Of a stretch of DNA of 64,000 bases, positions 26,661-39,400 are shown piece after piece (position 1 is the first letter of the stretch; each line of letters starts with the position of its first letter). Source of the stretch: Agriotes lineatus (taxonomy: Eukaryota; Arthropoda; Insecta; Coleoptera; Elateridae); contig OW679195.1 in NCBI GenBank assembly GCA_940337035.1, positions 178,780,015 to 178,844,014 on the forward strand, in the 5' to 3' direction. A model generated the notes under the pieces. The model saw nothing but the letters and a program-made list of their open reading frames with translations. It ran no database searches and was not told the origin of the DNA. The position numbers were made by a program, and so were the translations under genes.

Positions 26661-26875
26661 CAGTCGCGGCCAAAAAAGGGACACTTCTTTTTGACCTAAT
26701 TCTTAAAGTGCTGACGCTGACAATTCTAATTAATAAATGTCATCCAAAGTCATTATTCAATTCAGAAAAATGCCGACACATATTGGAAATACGGATAAAG
26801 CGACAATAGTTGCTCATTGCGACCCATTTCGAGAATTAGGTCAAAAAAGTGTCCCAGTTTTTTTGGCCGCGACTG
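26661..26875. mobile_element. Mariner-type MITE, second copy of the 25,695 family
   Basis: CAGTCGCGGCCAAAAAAGGG at the left and GGCCGCGACTG at the right, flanked by TA (26659-26660, 26876-26877). It shares TGACAATTCTAATTAATAAA with the 25,695 copy, but the middle has diverged and is no longer symmetrical. Confidence 0.85.
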
Positions 26876-27302
26876 TAAAGCTTGCACGTTTTAGTTAACA
26901 TGTAAACAATTTACAAATAGTTCAAACTGCATAGGTAGGGATACTTTAAACTTATCGTCTTATTCGTAATTCGCTAGCTCTCTTCAAATACATTGATAGG
27001 TAGATATACTAGAAAATACATTATAGATACATTTATTAAACTACATTTTTAATAATCCGCCTATTTCGATCGATTATACCATACCGTTATAAATCTAGGA
27101 TGCAATGGTTAATTTGAAAATAGTTCAACTGTACATTTTAAAATGCACCTGCCAATGGGATAACGGGAAGCGGTTGTCAAAGTTTTTAAGTTTTTAAAGT
27201 CCGTTACTTTATTTGTTTATTTTTAAATCACTTTTATGCCTGTACCAGAACTCAAAAACCTTAATTGTATACAAAATAACTGGCAAACATTTATTCTAAA
27301 AC

Positions 27303-27407
27303 ATGTCCCATGACAACTACGACTTGAGTAAGTTAATAGAACTTCACAGAAAATTAATACACGAAGAGAAAAAGCAACTGGGATTTGTGCAGGATTTGGC
27401 AGTTCAG
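27303..27407 (+). CDS. CSPP1: Host gene exon 1 with start codon, GC splice donor
   Basis: ATG at 27303 opens 35 codons: a short hydrophilic N terminus and then a charged helix rich in K and E. The exon ends CAG followed by GCAAGT, a perfect consensus apart from the GC in place of GT, as in GC-AG introns. The frame closes soon after (TAA about 10 bp into the intron), which supports a splice here. The following intron is 1,076 bp. I cannot see a confident promoter or an upstream non-coding exon. Confidence 0.55.
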
Positions 27408-30400
27408 GCAAGTATTTCAAAATAAGAAAAGCTATTATTAAGTACTTCGGTACCCTTCCAGATTACACCAAATTAAACAAACAGCATTGTAACATAAGAA
27501 ATGTGAGGTTAGAGTTTGTACAGTCAATGCAGATTGATCTAGTGTTATTGATTTATGGATTTAGTTGTGGAGTTAGATAATGCAGCATATTAAAGATTAA
27601 AGCGTAGCTCATACAGTAGCCAGTGTAAAATTGTAATTGTAAAATATCTGGGATAATTAAGAAATTACTTTGTCAAGCATCACTCCACGAACTAAGGGGT
27701 CTATTGTTTTATAAGCGAGTCAAGTGCTGCTCTAAATCTTTTTAATAGACAGCTACTGATCAGCAGTTTGGATAAGATTATGTAGTGGTTAGCAGGTTTT
27801 GTGAAACATGAGCTGTTATATGCTTAATAATGCTTTGAACATAACTTACGTGGTTAGGTTAATTTGGCTACAGCTTATTCGACTTGTTCAAATGCATAAA
27901 AAAGGTCATTTTACATTGAATAGGTTAACATTTTTAAGAAATGTGTTATGTTGCTTATGTTGGTAGAGTGGCCATTTCCTTCTTGAGCTAAAGTAATTTT
28001 AAACTTTATTTAGTAACAATTTATTGTTAAACAGTTTATTAATGGTTTTTATTATTTACAAATATCACCAAACTGTGTTTATTATAAATGCAATTAAAAA
28101 TTATTTCCAGTAAAAATTTGTTTTTAAGAGCAATAAAATTTTACTTCAATAGATTGCACTTTACAACAATTAGTTAATGCACCATTCCCATTTTTAACTT
28201 CTTGGAAAAAGCAGGAGTGCCAAAGGCAAATGTATTCACTGACCTTGTTAAATATTGATTTTCTCCTGTGTAGTCAACAACATGAAGGGGTGAAGTTTGA
28301 TGTATTCTGTTATTTGATCCTTGCATCCCTACAATGTGTTCACCCTCAGCACTCCCTAGTTGATTTAAATTTTAATCACTCTTTTGCCCTTAAGCATTCC
28401 AGATTGAATCATTACCATCACTAGGCAGATTATCAAAAAAATGTCGCTGTAGATCTAGTGAGTAATCTTGAGTGTTTCCATAGCACGGCGGGCTTGGGGA
28501 TGACCACTCGCCCGGTCTCGCTGCAGCAACCCAGCCCTCAACTAAGTCTGATGATAAAAACAAAGAATTGCCCCAGATCCTTCTAAAGACGACCGGCGAT
28601 GGAGACCGCCAGGTGAGCAACTTTGCAATTCCTCGGGATAAACTCCGAACGAGCTTAAGCATGGTTACTATTCTGAAATGTTCGAAGGTGCATTGAACCA
28701 CCGACGCGACGATGTTTCAGTGAACTCGTAATTAATTGTTTTCTTATCACTTTTGTGTACTAACAGTGATAAATTTTGGACTATTCGTTAGCATAGTGTC
28801 GTAGTTAGTAGCATAGCTGTAGATTATTGTGCATAAATGGGAATTTGAAGTGGTGGATATTAACTGCTTCATAAAGCTGCGCAGAGCCAGCGTGTTGGAG
28901 AAATATTAGCTCTGAGTTGGAGTGGCTTCATAAGGGACAATTGTTGTTTTATAAGTGAATGAACTTTCAAGTTTTGCCACTAAAATATGGATGGTGAGAA
29001 TCTAGAACTCGTCCAAACATTTTCATAGTTTATTGATTACTAGTACAGGAGACCTCAATAATTGTAGTAAAAGTTTTCCCGTATTTGTCAACACTCCAGC
29101 CAGCTAGTACTTCTCACGTCATTACTCCAAGCGTTTTTTTGCCGGCTATACTTATTTTATTTTCTAGAATTTTCCATTAGTGGAACGGCTTGATTTAAGT
29201 AGTTGCAATGGTTCGGTAGAGCGGGATAAGCAGGCTTTTATTGATAAGCTAGAACATTCGGCAAATCCATTTCCCTTTCGATCGGTAAGCATGACTTTGA
29301 TTTTGGCCAGTGGTTTGTACTTGTCTCTGATTGTGAGAGTTACAATAAATAAGTGCTGATTGTTCCTATGTGGCAGGATGACGACAGAGGGGGCGCCATG
29401 TTGCGATACGGTGAGTTCAGCCCCAACAACCCTCAACTGAGAGTTGCGGCTGCACCCTATCTCGGGCTTGGCGAGTACGAGCAGAGGCGGCAGTTCATCT
29501 CCAAGCAGCGGCAAGCCGATTACAAGGAACACATTTCGAGGGTAATTAGGGTTTAATAATTCAGGCATCTTTGGGCCAGCTATGTTAGTCATGCATTTGC
29601 AATGGCCCAAGGGCTGTCTATCAAGCGTTGCCGAATTTTCCATTGGAAATTATTGGTGTGGCCCATGTAATTTGTTTCCACTGAAAGTAAGGGTTACTGC
29701 ATAATGATGGGCTTCAGTGACAGGAAATAAGTACGGCGTGTACACTGTAATCTATCAAGTCTAATCAATATTCTGTAAGACACATGAATGTAGTATTAGG
29801 TAGGTAATGTCCATTTAAGGCAAAAAAGGTATTGGGTTGATGTGAAATATTGAAAGCCAAAAGACACATTGTGAATTTGCTGTTTACTCTTTTCATTGCG
29901 TTTGTATTCATCCAAACTTTCATATTTGCCTTTCAATAATTTGTGTAAGGACCCAAAGTGCTTGATTCGGCAATTTTGTAGCTTTTATTGTTCTCATTTT
30001 TAATACCAAATAAAATTAAGTACCATAAAGATGTTTCAAACAATTTAGATGATCTATCCACACTATAGACCAAATTATGGAAACGGCATGAGAATTTAAG
30101 TTTAATCCACATACAAAAATTTGATTCAGTAAACAGGGAGAGGATGATCTAAGGATTAAAAGATTTAAGGATGCCCGAAACACTTATCAAACTGATTGAT
30201 ATGCCATTAGAACAAACAGTAGTGGTTGTTCTAATAAAATCCTATTAACATTATTTAATTTACTTATGAAGTATGTAATGAGAAAAGCTAACTAAATAAA
30301 ACTGGAGCCACGACAAAATTCCTTCTTAAGCAGAAGGATGGGGAAACTAAACATTTTAAGCTAAAAATGAAAAGAGTATGGAACGTGGAATATGATAACA

Positions 30401-33400
30401 AACCAGAAGCAGTAGTAAGATATAACCACCTTGGAGCAACAATTATGATAGATGGGTGCAAAAGAAAAAATATAGAAAAGTACCGAGGTTTATTACACAA
30501 ACAAAAAATTGCTACAAGATAAAAAAAACTTACAAAAGTTGTAACCAAATGGTATAAAATGTACGTAATGGAAACTAAAGCATTTACAAAAACAGTAAAA
30601 GAAGAGTTAAGAAAGTCTGAAAGCAAAATTGAAGGAAAACTGCAATTTATTAAAATACAAAGGCTTAAATGGTTTGCCTAGTTACAAAAATTGAAAATAA
30701 TTAAATTTTAAATATGAGATGAAGGCAGACCGAGGAACAGATGGAGGGATGCAGTAATGCAGGACGCAAAAACAATGGGAATATAAGAGTGGAGGTCGAC
30801 ATGAAGCAAGATGATGGTTGTAGCTAAATCATACTAACGGTTGGTCTTATAAAGGCCACTAATCTGACGTTAACTTTAATTCGCTGTTAAAATAAACAAA
30901 AGCGCATGAAAACGTTAGTGCTTATGACATTTTATTCATTAGTAAACAAATTTTGATGCGCTTTTGTTTATTTTAACAGCGAATTAAAGTTAACGTCAGA
31001 TTAGTGGCCTTTATAAGACTGGCTGAAAAAGTTGTAATGTAACAAGCAAACGAAAAGAGGAGTAATTCACCTCAAAAAATGAATCAATGCCTTTCTTTGA
31101 AGGGGCTACAATTATACACAAATTCAAACTTACCCAATGGTATATCAATTTGCATTTTGTTTCATCCGCATACTGGATTAGAGAATGGTGATTGGTAAAA
31201 GTGTTAGAATATCAAATGCAAAAAAGAGCAGAGGCATTAGACAAACACGGTATGATACAGAAACGTTAAAAGATGCAGCAAAGGAATATAGAGACACGCA
31301 AGAATGTGCGGAAGAAACTAAAATGAAAAATGCCCATCTAAAGCTCCAACAAGAATCTGAGAAAAGAAGAACAACATATACGTATCCAAGAAAGTATGCA
31401 ACAAATGGGAAACTCTGCTTTGTTTAACCTATAAAAAACTTCCAACAAATGACATACCAGTTTAATTAACAAAGATACAAATATGTTATTAATTAGGTTT
31501 GCACTTAAAAAAAAATATTGTTAAATGGTTTGGTAATTGACAATCAATTTCAGTTGTCAATTTTTACTTCCTTTTACGATAAAGGAAGTATTAGATTCAC
31601 CCCAAAAATTCAAAATTGAGTTTTCAACAGATTTTCATGTTTTAGAGTCACCTGAAGCCAAAAAACATGTTTTTGCTCATTGGTCTGTCTGTGTGTCTGT
31701 CTGTGAACAGAATATCTCAAAAACGAAAAGAGGTATGGCATTGAAACTTCATATATAAGTTTTGTATACTATCTAGATGCGACAGCAAGCTTTTGAAGAA
31801 AATCTCATGGCCAGAAGTAGGATGAAGAAGTTTTAGTAGACGAGTTACCAGATGAGCGAGAAAAAGAAGCCATACTCACACTTGAAGAAGTTGTAAAGAA
31901 AACTTAATATAAAAAAGCAATAAAAGGAGTCGAACAACTCACTGCTCGCATACATAAAGTTATATTGGAAAAAGGCAGCAAAAAACTGCCCAACGGCTGG
32001 GAAAATTGTAATAATCCTCTACATAAAAAGGAGACCAAATGCTATATGATAACTATAGGGGCATAACTCTATTAAATATAAGGTATTAGCCAACGTACTA
32101 GATAAACGATTACAGGCACATGCAGAAGTCATAGGAGACTATCAAGGTGGCTTTCGTACCCAAATCAACAGTCAACACCAAATCTTTCTACTTAGACAAA
32201 TAGTAGAAAAAATTAGCGAGTAGAGCATTAAGACATACTAGGATAATGTCAAATGCACTCTATAAGGCAATGTTTGAAGTGGGAATGCCAGTACACTTAA
32301 TAAAACTACCGGGTGTCTTAAAATGAAATACATCTAGTATGCTTTGAATTTCCCATAATGCAATCTAAAATTTTACTTGAAATTGGCAAGACTGTAAGTA
32401 TATGTCAAATTCGAGGTAAGTAGTAGGGATGTCGGCGGGTACCCGGGTACCCGGGTCGACCCGGGTAATAGTCAACCCGGGTATATTTTCAGGACCCGGG
32501 TACCCGACTAGTAAATTATGTAATGCCCAAAAACTCAGCCTTTTTCGGAGAAGAAAATAAAAACTTAAAAAGAATAGGAATAAGTTCTAGAAAAACACAA
32601 CAATGCAGTAATAACAAGAATCAACCCATCCCATACCACAGAATGTTGATTATTGTTTCATGTAAGGCAATAAATCCGCTTCACAGAAATATTCAACCCG
32701 TCAATAGCACCATTAAATCGCATCAGTATTGGTTGAACTAACATAAACATCATCTGTGTGATGTTGATGCTGCTACCAATTTCGCATAAAAAGTCACGTA
32801 CTTGAATTTGATAACACTTGGAAGTCTGAAAATATTTAGGACAGACGACTTGCAGTTTGAATTGGCGAGTAGGTACTATTTCAAATTAGTTCACTTGAAA
32901 ACTCGCGGCATTAAAATGCTTAGAGCATAGAGTTTGAACATTGTATGAAACTACAAAAGTACAAACAAATACGAAAACAATGTCATAAAAAAATCGCCTG
33001 TATGAAAATATTTTCATTCGCCAGAAAATAATAAGGCAAAATGTAAATTCTTCGGGTACCCGAGGGTACCCGGGTACTGCTTTCGGGTACCCGGGTTTGA
33101 TTTTAGACCGGGTACGACATCCCTAGTAAGTAGGTTAGGTTTTGCCCTAGTCTGTGTCAAAAGTGACGGAAAACCTAACCTACTAACCTTGAGTTTGACA
33201 TAGACTTACAGTCTTGCCAATTTCAAGTAAAATTGTAGATTGCATTATGGGAAATTCAAAGCATACTAGATGTAATTCATTTTAAGACACCCGGTAGTAA
33301 AAGACACTGTCTAGACTGAAATGTACTATTACAATACAAGAAGAGAATTTAATTCATTTAAAATTGATTATTTAAATTCCTATCAAAAAAATACTGCCCA

Positions 33401-36400
33401 ACAATCCCATGGTACACAATAGCGCCCACACATTAACTTTTTTTAAATATTGCCTTCAGTTGAAAATTATAAAATGATTATTTCTCTCAGCCCAATATCG
33501 AAAATGTTCAGATGCAACTACTCCATTGGTAGAAAACGTTGGTTCATCAGAAAATACAGTTATCTTGTAAAATCTCTTTCTGCTAAAATGTTGTCGCTAG
33601 GGTTTGGGAAGACTCGGACTTTTCGGACCCGTCTAGTCTGGGTAGAACTTAGCCGGACTCATCGAGTCTGGATCCAGGGGTATTTGATGATATTTTCTAT
33701 TTATTCACAATCATTTCTATTTCCGTTATCCATATATTTCTATTATCATTTATAAGTAAAGTACATTTTTTTCTATAATAATTTTCAGGGTCAACTTTCT
33801 AGGAGATAAGTTGCATTCCTGCAGGGTCCCTAGTTTTAATAATGTTGGTACATAGATTTTTAGTTCTTTTTTCCACTAAAAAGATGATTGTCATTTTGAC
33901 AGATATGTCATAATTTAATATCGCTTGCTTCATTTTTGTATTTAAAATATTTCTTGGTTTTCTTTTTTTATCCCATTTTATTGATGATGATGATGATGAT
34001 TCCATGTTAAAAAAGAAATTTGTCAAGAGTTCCAATTAAGAAACTTTGACGTTCAAAATTGACACATAACAATAATTTTGAAAAAGTTCTACTAACACGA
34101 GGTATAAATATTTCCTAGTGTTTTAATCACATATCTATCAACATTGTAATGCTTTGACAGTTATTATAGATAAAAAACGTACTTTATGTCTATATCGGTA
34201 CTCTTTCTTTACATATATTAGGGTTCCACCTGTATGAGCACTAGCTGAACAACTATTGATTGGATTATAACCAGCTATATTTATTTCATTTGATGTAAAG
34301 TCATTGGTGATATGGGTCTCTGAAAGACATATTATAAAGGGTGTACCAACAAGAGTGGAAAATTTTAATTTTAAATAAGTTGTTGAGTTGGATTTTATAG
34401 GAATGAAGACAGACATATTATAAAGGGTGCCCCAATAAGAGTGGAAAATTTTAATTATAAATAAGTTGTTGAGTTTTATAGGAATGAAGACGCAAATCTT
34501 TAGTGAGAATACACTGCATAGTGCTTCTTGAAATGTTCAATTCTTGAGCACTATGCCGAATGAATGTTCTCGGACTCTCAGCCACATTCTGGCGAACAGC
34601 AGTGATGTTTTCTGCGGAACAACCTGGACGAACACGTGTCGGTGATTTGAAATCAGTAATCGACCCAGTCTCCTTAAATTTTCTGATTATTCTCTTCACT
34701 TGGAACATTTTACCAAAAATTGGACGCAATTTGCAAATCGTAACAGTCAAACTTTCACCATTTTTGAAATAATGTTGTTGTGTCGAATAGCAATGCATTT
34801 TTAATAATGGGGGACTATCTACCATCAAACTGTCATAAGGGTTTGGCTGTCAAAGCACAACAGAAAAAATGGTGCCAAATTTAAATTTTCCACTTTTGTT
34901 GGGACACCCATTAATTGGTTTTATTATAAAAAATATATAACAAAAGATTCTCATGTTACACATGAAACACATTTATCTTTTCTCGCATTATTATGTACCG
35001 TTATTTCAATTCTGCATTGTATATTCTGACGAGAATATAATTCATGTATCACGTGACGCTATTTCAACCAATGAGGTGCATGCAAATGCCTAGTTACACA
35101 TTATCACAGCGGTAGTAATTTATTTTCGTAATTGTTTCTACGGGTGATCATAAATGGTTGTGATTTTTTTCTTAGGTTGGCACTGTTAATGTTGGTTACC
35201 CTGTTGTCAATTTGAAGTCTATGTGAAATTCGAGGTTAGCAGGTTAGGTTTTCCGTCAGTTTTGACACAAACTGCCACAAAACCTAACCTGCTAACCTCG
35301 AATTTCACATAGACTTAAAATTGACAGCAGGGTAACCAACATTAACATTGCCAACCTAAGAAAAAAGATAAATATTTGATATTCCACTTCTTATATTACA
35401 ACTGAATATAATTCAGACTCACTCTTCTATTCTCAATCTGAATTAGCACGTGGAATTATTAGTGGGAGAAATAGTATTGAGAAATTAACTTATATTACTC
35501 CTGTTTTATCCGCGTACCGTAAATTGCCTATGCAACCACGATGAGGAGTGGATGAATAAGAGCTTGGCTTTAATCCTGTCTAACCACCAAATGGATGGAG
35601 AAAATGTGTACAAAACTAATTTTAAAGCAATTTAAAATATATTTTTATAAATTGAGAGCTTTTTCTAGAAAATAATGCAAAAAAAGTTATCTAAATAAAT
35701 AAATAATACTAATTATTATTAATGTTGTTCGTTAGGATGCGCAGGAGACATTTACTGTATTCTTAGAAGTTATTAAAGGATTCATAATATTTTGCTCAAG
35801 CTGCAAGAATTATAATCAAAATACATTTCATTAGTCATCAGTCATATATTACATTTCCTACATTTGTTCTTATCTAATGCACCTCTGATGAGTCAGCCTG
35901 CAGTTAGTAACATGAAGGAAATTTAATACGCCAGTCAGTAGTGGGATGTCTTCCATATTGTTGAGTGCTCTTTTCATTGTGCATTAAAAGATATTGTGTT
36001 TGTAGTGACTGCCATCGAGTACCATAAATTCAGAAGAAAATATTTATTGTCAAGCATATGAGTGGTTAGATAAGGTGTACAAAAGTGTGTAGAAACTGTT
36101 GTGAATAACCTAATTGTCTAATAACGGATAATATTCGAGTAATTACAGTGTAAAAATTTCAGTGCTAATAAGCAGTAGGTACTGTACACTCAGTGCAATA
36201 AAGCAAATGCAAGAAGCTGCAGTAAAGCAAAGTAGAGAAGAAATGAGAGAACAAGAAGGTAATATGGAGGAAATACAGAAAATGGTGCAGACGTTACAAT
36301 CAGTAATAAGGGAAATAAAAACTGAGCTAAAAATAAAAAAAGATAAACGGGAGGCGGAATGGAAGAAGCTAAATAAACGGATGGAAGCATTGGAATCGAG

Positions 36401-39400
36401 AATGGAAAAGCAAGAGAGAGAAAAGAAGAGAAACAACATTATAATCAAAGGCGTATCCGTGAAAAAGGGTGAGGAAGTACAAGAAGTCGAAAAATTTTTG
36501 GAAAATGAGTTAAACATTAACATAAAAGTGAAAAAGGCTTGGCGTTTGACTAATAAAAGTAATATGGCAATGGTGGTAGTAGAGATGAATTCTTTTGATG
36601 ATAAAAAAAAAGTATTGAAACAAAAGAGTAAGCTAAGAGGAAAGCCAGTGTATATTGAACACGACTTAACAAAGGAGCAGAGGGATGTGCAATTTGAAAT
36701 TAGACGTATTGCTAAAGTTGAAAAAGCAAGAAATGCTTATCGCAATCTATTTGTGAAACGAGGTGTAGTTCCAAAAAACTAAGTAAAACTACAGTAGGAC
36801 AGAAACAAATGAAGACGTTTATGGCATCGATAAAGGTAAACGATACGGTAAATGAAAATATGAATCAAATGTTTAATTTAAATAAGTATGTGATTAGAAA
36901 TAATTATATAAAAAAAAGTACAACAGATAAACGGCAAAGTGGTATGTGGAAGATTGCTACGTGGAACATTAGGGGTATAAGTTATAAAGATAAAAGGGAA
37001 AGGAATAATGGAGCTGGTGTGGGATTTGTAACTAAAAGGTTAATGACTATAAAAATTTAAATTGATACTACTGATAACATAACAGTAATTATAGCTTACG
37101 GGCGTACAAGCGTACAAGAACAATTCTGGGCTCATTTACAGAAAATTCACAGGGGAGTACATATTAATTGGAGATATAAATGCGAGAATAGGTGATGCAA
37201 TAAAGAATTAGTCACAAATCATAGAAAAATTTGGTGCAGATGTAATTACTGGTAATGGCCAAATTATTAGAATTTTGTTCAGACAGCAACTTGATAGTGA
37301 CCAATTCATTGTTCCAGCATAAGAAAATTCATGCCTACACTAGATCAGAAGCAAGTAAAAATGAAAATTCAGTTGTTATATAACCGTGCAAAGCAATATA
37401 AAAAAGATGACTCATGGCATAAGAGTGCGTAGGGGATATGAAATAAGTAGTAATCGTTACCTTACAACTGCAACATTTAAAACAGGTGTAATACAAGATA
37501 AAAATTTAATTACAAAGGAAGGTAAAATTAAGTCTATAATAAAATGGAAGAAATTAAATGATAGCGAGATCCAGAGACGGTATAACGCTGACACCTACCA
37601 TAGAATTGGAAGAATCCTGGCAGAATTTAAACATTGCATGATAACAGCGACAGGAGACGCATGCGGCACTTCAAGGAGGAAATGTGATAAAAAACAAACA
37701 AGCTGGTGAACAGAGGAGCTGCATAGAGAAACAAGAAGAACAACTGTGGAATTTTTTTTTTGTCAACTAGGAGTAATTGTGATAACAATTATAAGGAACA
37801 AAGAAGGAAAGTGAAAAACCTTTTACTATCATTAAAAAGGGCCGAGTAGGAAAAATTTTGTAATGAATTATAGGGTAATGCGAAAGATAACGTAAATGTA
37901 CTCTATAAAAAGATTAGAATGATTAAGACCCAAACAAAAAGCACCATTTCATGTATCAAAGTTGCAACTTTATGTTACAACTGTGAAAACTGAGTGTTAC
38001 CAATGAAACAATCAGCTGAATAGCAGGTGTTACGAGGTATGACAGATTAATAATGCGGATATAAGAGATAGCCTGAATATAAAACCAATGCAGAAATACA
38101 TTGAATGTAGTCAGCTAAGATGGGTGGGTCATCTGCATAGAATGGACAATAACAGACTGACTAAGATGTGGAAAAGAGAAGCAAAGGGAAAAAGGTCGAT
38201 CTTCTACAACCTGGAATAAAAGTGCTGCCAAAATAGAGAGGCCTAGTGGCATGCTGCGACACGTGCGGGTGCAAGTGTGCAATGACTTACAGTGTAGTGT
38301 GTGCAAAAACCTCGACACTGGTAAACAGACGAAGAAGGCGTGGCTTTACCGAGTACCATAAATCCAGAAAAGAAATTTCGTAGTCAATCACACGAGGTAA
38401 AATATAATCTCTTCACTTTTGTAATTATTCGCCAACTAGTAATTTATTTTTCCCGCTGCTGATCATGTAAGTCAGTGATATAGCCTTAGTAACAAAACGT
38501 GTGAGTCGGTGATTATATTTGTTTGCTGCTTTCCCTTGACAACGGAACTTAATATTATTATTAAGTTTCTAGGATAATAAAATTAACAACGCAAGATGCA
38601 GACTTAAACGTTTTGTTTAAAAATTGCAAGTGTTTATGTGACATGTGACACTCACAGGTAACACGACTCACGAAAATTAATCCTGGTGACAGGTGACAAA
38701 CCAAACGATTTTTTCAAAAATCAAGGAAAATTTTGATACGCATCGGGAAAAATATAATAAGATAACTCGGAATGTATCATCTATTAACCTTTTCGGCAGG
38801 CAACAAGCCACGGCTTTGCCTTGGCTTGTACTTGCCTACCTCAAATGTTAATAGGTCCTTACATTCCTTGTTACTTAAATAGCTATTTATTTCCTTGTTT
38901 ACTTTATTTAATAAAAATCTGAGAGTTGAATTGAAGCAAAATATTTGAATTGCCATTTAAAGCCTGTATGACACGATGCTAAATTTACTTGTAAATTTTC
39001 AAATAAATTCAGTGATAATTTTTTTTCAAAAACACAATTTTGTTTGCAACTTGTGCTAAATTAGATGTTAAATTTGGCATGTGCACATGCATACTAGCAA
39101 ACCTTTTAAGTCGAAACGGTACCCTCTAGAGGGTATTGGTTGAAGTATATCTTAGATAGGAGCGCCAACATTAAACACGTAGTAGTTAAACAATGGTATT
39201 AAAATGCAGGTTATGTTTATGTTTACATTCCGCGTCATGCTCTGCAGTTTAGTCTGATTGCGATACTTCTGCGCATTTTTACACGCATATTTACCAGGAA
39301 ATTTAGAACAAGTTCTAAATAATTTACATGAAAATTCAGCGCAAAATTTAGCAGCCAATTTTCTGTATGCAACGGTGATTAATATTTTTATGAAAATTTA

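Noticed and set aside
28390..28701. 103-codon minus-strand open frame over host exon 2
   Set aside because: Shadow of exon 2; it has no recognised features.
29164..29643. 159-codon minus-strand open frame over host exons 3 and 4
   Set aside because: It lies opposite two exons with good splice signals and a recognisable motif; the minus-strand peptide is not recognisable.
36143..36523. Long minus-strand frames opposite the LINE ORF1
   Set aside because: They are complements of a K/E-rich coiled coil, which gives F/S/L-rich open frames.
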